Positions 1 to 6,708 of a stretch of 14,775 nt of DNA are shown here, in pieces (within the stretch, counting starts at the first letter, position 1; each line of letters begins with the position of its first letter). The stretch spans positions 369 through 15,143 of the forward strand of contig DBMN01000001.1 in the NCBI GenBank assembly GCA_002298965.1, in the 5' to 3' direction. The DNA is from Rhizobiales bacterium UBA697. Its GTDB lineage: Bacteria; Pseudomonadota; Alphaproteobacteria; Rhizobiales; Ancalomicrobiaceae. The notes beneath the pieces were generated by a model. That model saw only the letters and a list, made by a program, of their open reading frames with translations. It searched no databases and had not been told where the DNA came from. The position numbers and the translations under genes were made by a program.

Positions 1-164
1 CCGCGCGCCGCCTCGCCGCCGAACTCGAGACCGACGACGCCGGGGTCTTCGACACCGCCCGCATCCGCCGCATCGAGAGCGCGCTGATGGCGATCTCCGA
101 TGCGGTCGCCGCCCGTTACTTCACGCAAGGCTCGCTCCTGCCGGCGACGGAGGAGGAGGCCTGA
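1..164 (+). CDS. alpha-E domain (DUF403) protein, C-terminal fragment
   Basis: An open frame enters from the left edge (first whole codon at base 3) and stops with TGA at 162-164, leaving 53 residues. The tail contains RIRRIESALMAISDAVAARYF, which resembles the final helix of alpha-E domain (DUF403) proteins, helical proteins of unsettled biochemistry. In many proteobacteria these stand immediately before a transglutaminase-like protein, often together with a circularly permuted ATP-grasp. The family call rests on this short tail plus the neighbour. The stop overlaps the next start by one base (TGATG), a sign of translational coupling. Whether the full protein is a stand-alone alpha-E protein or an ATP-grasp/alpha-E fusion cannot be seen here. 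Confidence 0.7.
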   Translation, partial: ARRLAAELETDDAGVFDTARIRRIESALMAISDAVAARYFTQGSLLPATEEEA

Positions 165-1084
165 TGCGTTTCGACGTCACCCACGTCACCGTCTACGACT
201 GGGGCGGTCCGGTGCCGGTCGCCGACTGCCGCCTGCGCCTGACGCCGATCGAGCGGCGCGGCCAGCGCGTCCACCTCTCGCGTCTCGTCATCGATCCGCA
301 GCCCGAACACGTCGTCGACGAGGTCGACTGGTTCGGCAACCACGTCACCCGCATCGCCTTCCGCGCGCCCCACTCGCGCCTGACGCTGCGCTCGACCGCG
401 ACGGTGACGACCCTGCCGCTTCTGCCCCTCGACGCCGCCGCCTCGCCCGCCTGGGAGACGATTGCGGCGCGCGCCGCCCAGTCGCACTCGCTCGGCCCCG
501 ACGACCCGGTGCAGTTCGTCTTCCCCTCCCGCGTCGTGCCGCTGACGCCCGCCGTGACGCGCTGGACGGTCGAGTGCTTCACCCCCGGCCGGCCGATCCT
601 CGAGGCGGCGCTGGCGCTGACGAAGCGCATCCATGCCGAGTTCCGCTACATGCCCGGCGTCACCGACGTGGCGACGCCGCTCGCCCGCGCCTTCGAGGAG
701 CGCCGCGGCGTCTGCCAGGACTTCGCCCATGTGATGATCGCGGGCCTGCGCGGTCTCGGCCTGCCGGCGGCCTATGTCGGCGGCTATCTGCGCACCCTGC
801 CGCCACCGGGCAAGCCGCGGCTCGAGGGCGCCGACGCCATGCATGCCTGGGTCGAGGTGTGGTGCGGCGCCGATCTCGGCTGGATCGGCTTCGACCCGAC
901 CAATGCCATCCTCGCCGGCGAGGACCACATCGTCGTCGCCTTCGGCCGCGACTATGCCGACGCCGCCCCGGTGATCGGCATCCTGTCGTCGAGCGGCGAA
1001 CAGGGCCTGTCGGTCGCCGTCGACGTGGTCGAGGCACGGGACCCGGCGCTCGACGCCCTCTCCGTCCCCGCGCCGCCGGCCTGA
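164..1084 (+). CDS. transglutaminase-like cysteine protease family protein
   Basis: This 306-residue cytoplasmic-type protein has no signal peptide or membrane segment. The N-terminal half (about 1-150) fits the beta-rich bacterial transglutaminase-like N-terminal region. The catalytic core follows, with Cys184 in RRGVCQDFAH, His227 in AMHAWVEVW and Asp244 in GFDPTN, the standard Cys-His-Asp triad of the transglutaminase/papain-like fold. Such bacterial proteins are thought to act as peptidases or amidases rather than true cross-linking transglutaminases; no substrate is established for this branch. The ATG overlaps the stop of the alpha-E gene, so the two are very probably co-translated. The proteasome-like hydrolase often found next in such clusters is absent; a DUF2189 gene comes instead. 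Confidence 0.9.
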   Translation: MRFDVTHVTVYDWGGPVPVADCRLRLTPIERRGQRVHLSRLVIDPQPEHVVDEVDWFGNHVTRIAFRAPHSRLTLRSTATVTTLPLLPLDAAASPAWETIAARAAQSHSLGPDDPVQFVFPSRVVPLTPAVTRWTVECFTPGRPILEAALALTKRIHAEFRYMPGVTDVATPLARAFEERRGVCQDFAHVMIAGLRGLGLPAAYVGGYLRTLPPPGKPRLEGADAMHAWVEVWCGADLGWIGFDPTNAILAGEDHIVVAFGRDYADAAPVIGILSSSGEQGLSVAVDVVEARDPALDALSVPAPPA

Positions 1085-1134
1085 GGCCGCGCGCGAGGGC
1101 CCTCCCCCTCCCCTCCTCCGCCACGTCCCGCGGA

Positions 1135-1155
1135 CCCCGCCGCCGCCGCGCGGGG
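1135..1155 (+). terminator. weak GC hairpin after the transglutaminase gene
   Basis: CCCCGC (1135-1140) pairs with GCGGGG (1150-1155) across a 9-nt loop, about 50 bp after the transglutaminase stop. There is no T-tract, and the surrounding sequence is so GC-rich that alternative pairings exist. It may mark the end of the alpha-E/transglutaminase transcript, but this is a weak call. The rest of 1085-1290 presumably carries the DUF2189 promoter; the less GC-rich stretch around 1205-1235 is the likeliest place, but I cannot assign -35 and -10 boxes. Confidence 0.25.
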
Positions 1156-1290
1156 CTGCGTCATCACGTCTAAGGGAAACCACGGATTCCACACTGGCGA
1201 AGCGGCCGATTTCCGCTAATCTAATCGATATGATTCCGCATGCACCGGCCCGCCGCCGCAGAGACGCGGCCGCGCCCGGCGGACACTTCG

Positions 1291-1296
1291 AGGAGG
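1291..1296 (+). promoter_or_regulatory. Shine-Dalgarno site that fixes the DUF2189 start
   Basis: AGGAGG at 1291-1296 lies 6 nt before the ATG at 1303. This supports the 1303 start over the upstream in-frame ATG at 1240, whose extra 21 residues are arginine- and proline-rich and look non-coding. Confidence 0.8.
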
Positions 1297-1302
1297 GTTA
1301 CG

Positions 1303-2109
1303 ATGACGGACGTTTCTCGGTCCCATGCGACCGGCCTGTCGCCCACCGCACCGCGCGTCCTCGACGTCGGCGCCGCCGACGTGATCGAGGCGCTGCGTCT
1401 CGGCTTCGCCGACTTCCGCGCCGCGCCGGCCTACGGGCTGTTCTTCGGCGGCATCTTCGCCTTCGGCGGCCTGTTCCTGACCTGGCTGACGGTCGGCGCC
1501 GGCCTCGGCTGGCTGACCTATCCGATGGCCACCGGCTTCGCCCTGCTCGGCCCCTTCGTCGCCGTCGGCTGCTACGAGGTGAGCCGTCGGCGCGAGGCGG
1601 GCCAGCCGCTCGACTTCGCCGCCGTCCTGACCGTGATGGGACGCCAGAGCGGCCGCGAATTCGGCTGGATGGCCTTCGTCACGCTCTTCGTCTTCCTGCT
1701 CTGGATGTATCAGGTCCGGGTGCTGTTCATCCTGACGCTCGGCCTCGGCGGCTTCGCCACGATGGGCGAGTTCTTCCATGCCGTGACGTCGACGCCCTCG
1801 GGCTGGCTATTCCTCGGCCTCGTCCATCTCGACGGGCTGGTCTTCGCGCTGGTCGCCTTCTCGCTGACCATCGTCGCCTTCCCGCTGCTGCTGGACCGCG
1901 AGGTCGACTTCGTCACCGCGATGATCACCTCGGTCCGCACGGTGATGCTCAACCCCAGGACCATGATCTCATGGGGGCTGATCGTCGCCGCGACGCTGTT
2001 CCTGTCGATCCTGCCGGCCTTCCTCGGCCTCCTGGTGACGCTGCCGGTGCTCGGCCACGCCACCTGGCATCTCTATCGCCGCATCGTCCTGCCGCAGAGC
2101 CCGGCGTGA
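1303..2109 (+). CDS. DUF2189 integral membrane protein
   Basis: This 268-residue polytopic inner-membrane protein has about six hydrophobic segments. The first pair follows the motif GFADFRAAPAYGLFFGG; others lie in the FGWMAFVTLFVFLLWMY, GLVFALVAFSLTIVAFPLL and SWGLIVAATLFLSILPAF stretches. The amphipathic LGFADF.A.P lead-in, the LLDREVDFVTAMITS loop and the C-terminal GHATWHLYRRIV are characteristic of DUF2189 (COG5473). The biochemical role of this family is unknown; it is common in alphaproteobacteria and sometimes sits near respiratory genes. The gene appears monocistronic. It begins about 218 bp after the transglutaminase gene, has its own strong RBS, and is followed by a strong inverted repeat. 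I infer only the membrane location. Confidence 0.88.
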   Translation: MTDVSRSHATGLSPTAPRVLDVGAADVIEALRLGFADFRAAPAYGLFFGGIFAFGGLFLTWLTVGAGLGWLTYPMATGFALLGPFVAVGCYEVSRRREAGQPLDFAAVLTVMGRQSGREFGWMAFVTLFVFLLWMYQVRVLFILTLGLGGFATMGEFFHAVTSTPSGWLFLGLVHLDGLVFALVAFSLTIVAFPLLLDREVDFVTAMITSVRTVMLNPRTMISWGLIVAATLFLSILPAFLGLLVTLPVLGHATWHLYRRIVLPQSPA

Positions 2110-2130
2110 CCGACACGACGCCGACCGTTC

Positions 2131-2173
2131 CGAAGGGCGCGCGCCCCGGGTGATCCCGGTCGGGCGCCCTTCG
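2131..2173. terminator. convergent (bidirectional) terminator-like inverted repeat
   Basis: CGAAGGGCGC (2131-2140) and GCGCCCTTCG (2164-2173) form a perfect 10-bp stem. A nested CCGGG-TGAT-CCCGG hairpin (2146-2159) fits inside the loop. It lies in the 68-bp gap between the plus-strand DUF2189 stop and the minus-strand L,D-transpeptidase stop, where it could end both transcripts. No long T-tract follows on either strand, so termination may be inefficient or factor-assisted. Confidence 0.7.
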
Positions 2174-2177
2174 CGCC

Positions 2178-2924
2178 TCAGGCCGGGCGCACCACGACGG
2201 GCGTGCCGATCGGCACGCGGCGGTGGAGATCGATCACGTCGTGATTGAGCAGGCGGATGCAGCCCGACGACACGGCCTTGCCGATGCTCGACGGATCGTT
2301 GTTGCCGTGGATGCGGTAGAGCGTGTCGCGATCACCCTGGAACAGGTAGAGCGCACGGGCGCCGAGCGGGTTCTCCGGCCCGCCGGGCATGCCGGAGGCC
2401 CATTTGGCGGCTTCCTCGTCGCGCAGCGTCATTTCGCGCGGCGGCGTCCAGGTCGGCCATTCCGCCTTGCGCCGGATCGTCGCCCGCCCCGACCAGGCGA
2501 AGCCCTCGCGGCCGACGCCGACGCCGTAGCGGATGGCGTCGCCGTCGTCGCGCACCAGATAGAGGTAGCGCTCGGCCGGATCGATGACGATCGTGCCGGG
2601 CTGTTCCGGCCCGCGCCAGCGCACCAGCGCGCGCAGGTAGGCCGGATCGACTTCGGAGAAATCGAGCGGGTCGACGACGAAGCGGCCGTCGTCGATCTCG
2701 CCGTACATGCCGAGATACTGCGAAGGGATGTGACCGCCGGTACCGATCTCGCTGGCGCGGCGACGCACGCGCGTCCCGTAACCGTCGCTCTCGATGTCCC
2801 AGCGCTCGACGCGCGCGGAGGCGGCGCAGCCGGCCAGCGCCAGAGGCAGGCCGGCGATCAGGGCGCGCCGCGACCAGACCTTGGCCGCGCCGCGTCGGTC
2901 ATCGCGGAAAATGTCTTCGAACAT
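2178..2924 (-). CDS. L,D-transpeptidase (YkuD), Tat-type lipoprotein
   Basis: This 248-residue protein has a YkuD domain over about residues 108-246. The catalytic region runs from HGNND (His206) to SSGCIRLLN with nucleophile Cys222. Family members make 3-3 cross-links in peptidoglycan or attach proteins to it, in the periplasm. The N-terminus carries a long polar region, a twin-arginine-like SRRALI (18-23), a hydrophobic stretch and a lipobox LAGC with Cys33. That pattern suggests export by Tat and lipidation; Ala34 would favour outer-membrane sorting. The start is supported by GAGGTG 4 nt upstream (rc of 2929-2934). The gene is separated by 92 bp from the aldolase gene behind it and probably has its own expression. 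The exact reaction (cross-linking, anchoring or carboxypeptidase) cannot be told. Confidence 0.92.
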   Translation of the reverse strand: MFEDIFRDDRRGAAKVWSRRALIAGLPLALAGCAASARVERWDIESDGYGTRVRRRASEIGTGGHIPSQYLGMYGEIDDGRFVVDPLDFSEVDPAYLRALVRWRGPEQPGTIVIDPAERYLYLVRDDGDAIRYGVGVGREGFAWSGRATIRRKAEWPTWTPPREMTLRDEEAAKWASGMPGGPENPLGARALYLFQGDRDTLYRIHGNNDPSSIGKAVSSGCIRLLNHDVIDLHRRVPIGTPVVVRPA

Positions 2925-3016
2925 GAATCACCTCGACTGCGGACACCCCCGACCATCGCCGCCCCGCATGGAGATAGTGGGGCAGAGATGCGGCGAGGAA
3001 AGGTCCGCGAGGCGAA

Positions 3017-3667
3017 CTAGCGACGTCCGTAGGTCGAGAACTTCTCCGCCGCCGCCGCGATCTCGTCGTCGGTGAGGATCACCGGATCGCCGAGGAGCAG
3101 CGCCTGATGGTACTGGAAGGCGAGCGTCTCGAGCTCGACCGCCAGCCACAGCGCCCGCGCCATCGTCGGCGCCACGGTGATCGAGCCGTGATTGGCGAGG
3201 AGGCAGCCGTTGCGCCCCTCGAGCGCGGCGAGCGCCGCCGCCGAGAGCTCCGGCGTGCCGAAGGTGGCGTAGTCCGAGCAGGGAATGGTCGCCCCGCCGA
3301 AGCCGGCGATCATGTAGTGGACCGCCGGAATCGGACGCCGACCGATGGCGAGCACCGTCGCGTAGGGCGAATGGGTGTGGACCACCGCGTTCGCTTCCGG
3401 CCGTGCCCTGAGGATGTCGCGGTGGAAGCGCCATTCCGACGACGGCGGCCGTGGTCCCTCCCAGCCGCCGGCCTCGTCGGCGAGATCCATCCTGGCGACG
3501 AGATCGGGCGTCAGTTCCGCCGGCGGCACCGCCGAGGGCGTGATCAGCATGGCGTCGCCGAAACGCAGCGACACGTTGCCCGAGGTGCCGCGATTGAGCC
3601 CGGAGGTCCCGAGCTCGCGCATCGCCGCGACCACCGTCTCGCGCGCCGCGCGCTCCGCCGCGTTCAC
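3017..3667 (-). CDS. class II aldolase, L-fuculose-phosphate-aldolase-like
   Basis: This is a 216-residue AraD/FucA-superfamily enzyme, full family length. It has the phosphate-binding TSGN (28-31) and SSE (76-78), the metal ligands His97 and His99 in VVHTHSPYA, and His160 in LLANHGS. Relative to E. coli FucA (Glu73, His92, His94, His155), all four key residues are shifted by exactly five, so a zinc-dependent retro-aldol cleavage of a sugar phosphate is likely. MtnB-type dehydratase or sugar-acid aldolase activity remains possible. The start is GTG (3667-3665), overlapping the TGA of the ATPase gene as GTGA, so translation is coupled to the transporter. This suggests the imported compound, or something made from it, feeds the aldolase. 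The substrate is not identifiable. Confidence 0.88.
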   Translation of the reverse strand: MNAAERAARETVVAAMRELGTSGLNRGTSGNVSLRFGDAMLITPSAVPPAELTPDLVARMDLADEAGGWEGPRPPSSEWRFHRDILRARPEANAVVHTHSPYATVLAIGRRPIPAVHYMIAGFGGATIPCSDYATFGTPELSAAALAALEGRNGCLLANHGSITVAPTMARALWLAVELETLAFQYHQALLLGDPVILTDDEIAAAAEKFSTYGRR

Positions 3668-4410
3668 AGCCGTCCCGCCTCGATGATCCGCTGCAGGAAG
3701 GCGCGGGTGCGCTCGTCCTTCGGGTCGGAGAAGATCTGGTTCGGCGGTCCCTCCTCGTGGACGACGCCGCCGTAGAGGAAGCAGACCTTGGAGGCCACTT
3801 CCTTGGCGAAGCCCATCTCGTGGGTGGCGAGCACCATGGTCATGCCCTCGTCGCGCAGGTCGCGGACGATGTCGAGCACTTCGGCGACGAGTTCGGGATC
3901 GAGCGCCGAGGTGATCTCGTCGAGCAGCATGACGATCGGGTCCATGGCGAGCGCGCGGACGATCGCCACGCGCTGCTGCTGGCCGCCCGACAGCCGATCG
4001 GGGAACTCGTTCGCCTTGTGGTCGAGGCGGATGCGGGCGAGCAGCTCCATCGCCCGTTCCTTCGCCTCGGCGCGGCTCTGCCCCAGCACCTTCACCGGCG
4101 CCGCGGTGATGTTGTCGAGCACGCTCATGTGCGGGAAGAGGTTGAACGACTGGAAGACGATGCCGACGTCGCGGCGCAGCGCGTCGACGTCGACGCCGGG
4201 GCCGGAGACGCGGTCGCCGTGCAGCCGGATCTCACCGGAATCGATCGTCTCGAGCCCGTTGATGCAGCGCAGGAGCGTGGACTTGCCGCAACCCGAGGGG
4301 CCGATCAGGCAGACCACCTGATGCTCCTCTATGTCGAGCGTGATGCCGTTGAGAACGGGGACCACCCCGCCGTAGGACTTGCGGACGTCGCGGATCTCGA
4401 CGAGTGCCAT
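3664..4410 (-). CDS. polar amino acid-type ABC transporter ATP-binding protein
   Basis: A 248-residue ATPase of the PAAT (GlnQ/HisP) family that powers uptake through the neighbouring permease on the cytoplasmic side. Walker A is GPSGCGKST (37-45), the Q-loop glutamine is Gln87 in IVFQSFNLFPH, the signature is LSGGQQQR (140-147), Walker B is VMLLDE (160-165) and the switch histidine is His197 in ATHEMGFA. The element after Walker B reads DEITSALDPE rather than the commoner DEPTSALDPE, a known variant. All functional residues are intact. A GGAGAA sequence about 4 nt before the ATG serves as RBS, and the gene starts 18 bp after the permease stop. The nearest family members import amino acids or opines, but an ATPase does not define the substrate. 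Confidence 0.95.
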   Translation of the reverse strand: MALVEIRDVRKSYGGVVPVLNGITLDIEEHQVVCLIGPSGCGKSTLLRCINGLETIDSGEIRLHGDRVSGPGVDVDALRRDVGIVFQSFNLFPHMSVLDNITAAPVKVLGQSRAEAKERAMELLARIRLDHKANEFPDRLSGGQQQRVAIVRALAMDPIVMLLDEITSALDPELVAEVLDIVRDLRDEGMTMVLATHEMGFAKEVASKVCFLYGGVVHEEGPPNQIFSDPKDERTRAFLQRIIEAGRL

Positions 4411-4428
4411 GAGTTTCTCCGTCCGTCC

Positions 4429-5559
4429 TCAGCTGCCGGCGCGCATGCGCTTCTGGTCGCGCTCGATCAGCTTGTCGACGAGGCGGGCCTGCGGAATGGT
4501 GATGAGCACGAAGAGCACCGCCACCGTCGTCACCGACGACAGATTGAAGTGGTTCGAGGCGATGATCTTCGCCTGGTTGAAGGCGTCGACGGTGCCGATG
4601 ACGCTGACCAGCGCCGTGTCCTTCTGCAGCGAGATGAAGTCGTTGAGCAGCGGCGGAATGATCCGGCGCACCGCCTGCGGCACGACGACGAAGCGCAGCG
4701 TCTGGGTGTGCGAGAAGCCGAGCGAACGCGCCGCCGCGGTCTGCGACCAGTGCACGCTCTCGATGCCGGAGCGATAGACCTCGGAGACATAGGCGCCGTA
4801 GGTCAGCGTCAGCGCCAGGATGGCGAACATCGTCGGCGACATGTCGCGCAGGACCGGCAGGTCGGTCAGCGGCAGGCCGAAGCCGACCAGATAGATCGCG
4901 ATGATCGCCGGCAGGCCGCGGAAGAGATCGACGTAGGCCGTGGCGATCAGGCGCACCGGCGCCCCCGCCCGACCCGGCGCAAGCCGCGCCACCGCGATCA
5001 GCAGACCCCAGATCAGCACCAGGATCTCGGCGATCACGAAGATCTCGACATTGATCCAGAAGGCGGCGCCGACGAGGTGGAAGGTCTCGAAGATCAGCGA
5101 CAGATCGAAGAAGGTGCGTCCGACCGCGACCTCGTTGGCCACCAGGAAGAGGCCGAAGAACAGCACGATCGCCGCCGCCGCCGCATAGCCGATGGCGACC
5201 CAGGAATGTTCCCGCGCCGCCGCCGTCTCGGCCCGCGCCTCGGCGACGTCGGTCGCCGCCAGCCGGTCGGCCTTGACGGCCCCGAAGAAGCCCTGGAAGG
5301 CCGGCACGAAGACGACGAGGAAACCGGCCACCACCGCGAAGAGACCGGCGGTCGCCAAGGGCGAATCCACGCCGATCGAGGCGAGCCCCTCGCGGACCGC
5401 GTCGGCGGTGGCGAGGCCGGCGGCGATCAGACCGACGACGACGAGTATCGCCAGAAGCGCGATCCCCTTGGCCGATTTCGGCGGCGCCGGCGTCCACTTG
5501 CGGGTGGCGCGCGGCGCCCGGATTCGCGGCGGCTGCGATGCGTCGGGAAGGTCGTCCAT
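4429..5559 (-). CDS. PAAT-family ABC permease with N-terminal membrane extension
   Basis: This is a 376-residue inner-membrane permease of the HisM/GlnP type. The C-terminal ~200 residues (about 170-370) are the usual BPD_transp_1 domain, with the ATPase-docking EAA-like loop at about 273-297 (AAARSLGFSHTQTLRF then VVPQAV). The first ~160 residues are additional: a proline/basic-rich cytoplasmic start, then hydrophobic stretches near 32-50, 68-90 and 121-142, with an Ala/Glu-rich segment (about 98-117) between the last two. Typical single-gene permeases of this family are about 215-250 residues. Only one permease gene is present, so a homodimer is inferred. The RBS is weak, which may matter because a 141-bp hairpin-containing gap precedes the gene. 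Confidence 0.9.
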   Translation of the reverse strand: MDDLPDASQPPRIRAPRATRKWTPAPPKSAKGIALLAILVVVGLIAAGLATADAVREGLASIGVDSPLATAGLFAVVAGFLVVFVPAFQGFFGAVKADRLAATDVAEARAETAAAREHSWVAIGYAAAAAIVLFFGLFLVANEVAVGRTFFDLSLIFETFHLVGAAFWINVEIFVIAEILVLIWGLLIAVARLAPGRAGAPVRLIATAYVDLFRGLPAIIAIYLVGFGLPLTDLPVLRDMSPTMFAILALTLTYGAYVSEVYRSGIESVHWSQTAAARSLGFSHTQTLRFVVVPQAVRRIIPPLLNDFISLQKDTALVSVIGTVDAFNQAKIIASNHFNLSSVTTVAVLFVLITIPQARLVDKLIERDQKRMRAGS

Positions 5560-5634
5560 GCTGTGTCTCGCTCGTGTCGGGACCGAGTGACCGCACGCCC
5601 GGCGGCGCCGGACGCGAGGATCGGAAGAGGGGAT

Positions 5635-5670
5635 CCGGTCGTGCGACCGGCGGCGGGTCTCCCCGCCGCC
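5635..5670 (-). terminator. twin hairpins between binding-protein and permease genes
   Basis: Two adjacent perfect inverted repeats lie within the 141-bp gap between the binding-protein stop and the permease start. One is CCGGTCG/CGACCGG (5635-5641 with 5644-5650). The other is GGCGGCGGG/CCCGCCGCC (5649-5657 with 5662-5670, loop TCTC). They overlap by two bases, so they compete slightly. No T-tract follows. In ABC operons such hairpins commonly stabilise the upstream binding-protein mRNA or partly terminate transcription, giving excess binding protein over permease; that role is inferred here. A smaller CCGAG/CTCGG repeat (5682-5696) sits just after the stop of the binding-protein gene. Confidence 0.6.
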
Positions 5671-5700
5671 GTCCGCTTCAGCCGAGATCGGCTCGGAACA

Positions 5701-6549
5701 TCAGGGCTTGAAATACGGGATCTTGGTCGGATCCGCACCCCACGTGGCGGCGAGATACTTCGCGGCGAGCTTCTTGGTGGTGCCGTCGGCGATCAGAGCC
5801 TGCAGCGCCTTGTCGAGGGTCGCGGCGTTGGCCGAACCCTTCGGGAAGAGCGCGCCGTACTTCTCGCCGGTCGAGTACTGGCCGACGACGACCATCTTGC
5901 CCTTGGATTCGGCGGCCTGGCCGAGCACGATCGCCGTGTCGGTCATGGCGACGTCGATCTGGTTGGCCATCAGCGCGGTGAACATCGCCGGGGTGTCCGG
6001 GAACACCTTGGCCTCGGTCTTCGGCTTCAGCGTCTCCTTGACGAAGTCGGTGCCGGTGGTGCCGGCCTGGACGCCGATGCGCAGGCCCTTCATGTCGCCG
6101 CTCTCGATCTTCTTGCTCTTCTTGGCCAGGACGCCGACGTCACTGTCGAAGTAGGGAACCGAGAACTGCACCACTTCCTTGCGCTTGTCGGTGATCGAGA
6201 TCTGCGACAGGGCGATGTCGAAGTCCTTGGTGTTGCCGGCGACGAGAGCGTCGAAGTCGACGTTCTTCAGCACCACCTTGTCGAGGCCGACGCGCCACGC
6301 GATGTTGGCGGCGAGGCAATACTCGTAGCCGTCCTTGATGGTCTCCGGCGTGTCGCCGTTGTTCCAGCCCGGAGCCGGCAGGTTGGTCTCGTAGGTCAGC
6401 TGGCCCGGAATGGCCGGCGTGATCGAGAACTCGCCCTTCTTGCCGGTCAGTTCGCAGTTGCCGATCTTGTCGGCGGCCGCGGCGGTGCCGACAAAGGCAC
6501 CGAAGGCGACGAGAGCAATTCCGAGACGGACTTTCGACTTGGAAATCAT
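5701..6549 (-). CDS. periplasmic amino acid-type solute-binding protein
   Basis: A 282-residue precursor of the SBP_bac_3 family. Residues 1-26 form a Sec signal peptide (basic start, hydrophobic core, AAA before Asp27). The mature protein shows the family hallmarks: DGYEYCLAANIA (73-84), ISITDKRKEVVQFSVPY (117-133) with Arg123, the usual ligand alpha-carboxylate contact, and DVAMTDTAIV (199-208) with Asp204, the usual amino-group contact. Both residues argue for an amino acid or amino-acid-like ligand. Cys32 and Cys78 could form a disulfide. The ATG at 6549 is chosen because the signal peptide begins there and AAGAGG lies upstream; an in-frame extension to 6699 has no signal character. It is the first gene of the transporter-aldolase operon, and its promoter should lie in 6550-6708. 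Confidence 0.93.
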   Translation of the reverse strand: MISKSKVRLGIALVAFGAFVGTAAAADKIGNCELTGKKGEFSITPAIPGQLTYETNLPAPGWNNGDTPETIKDGYEYCLAANIAWRVGLDKVVLKNVDFDALVAGNTKDFDIALSQISITDKRKEVVQFSVPYFDSDVGVLAKKSKKIESGDMKGLRIGVQAGTTGTDFVKETLKPKTEAKVFPDTPAMFTALMANQIDVAMTDTAIVLGQAAESKGKMVVVGQYSTGEKYGALFPKGSANAATLDKALQALIADGTTKKLAAKYLAATWGADPTKIPYFKP

Positions 6550-6708
6550 GGGGATCTGCCTCTTGTGGCGAAAGGCGCGGAGGGCCGACGGGGTGCCGGT
6601 CCTTGGCCGCATGTTAACGCCGAAATCGCCGGATGGAACCGGAAAAAACAGCGATCGGAAGGTTGTTTCGGGGATGGATTTTCCTCGACACCGCAGCATC
6701 CCGCCCGC

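Noticed and set aside
1240..1302. Longer N-terminus for the DUF2189 protein
   Set aside because: The upstream ATG lacks an RBS and adds Arg/Pro/Ala-rich sequence, whereas AGGAGG stands 6 nt before the ATG at 1303.
6550..6699. Longer N-terminus for the binding protein
   Set aside because: It would bury the signal peptide 50 residues inside the protein; the ATG at 6549 has a signal peptide directly behind it and an AAGAGG upstream.
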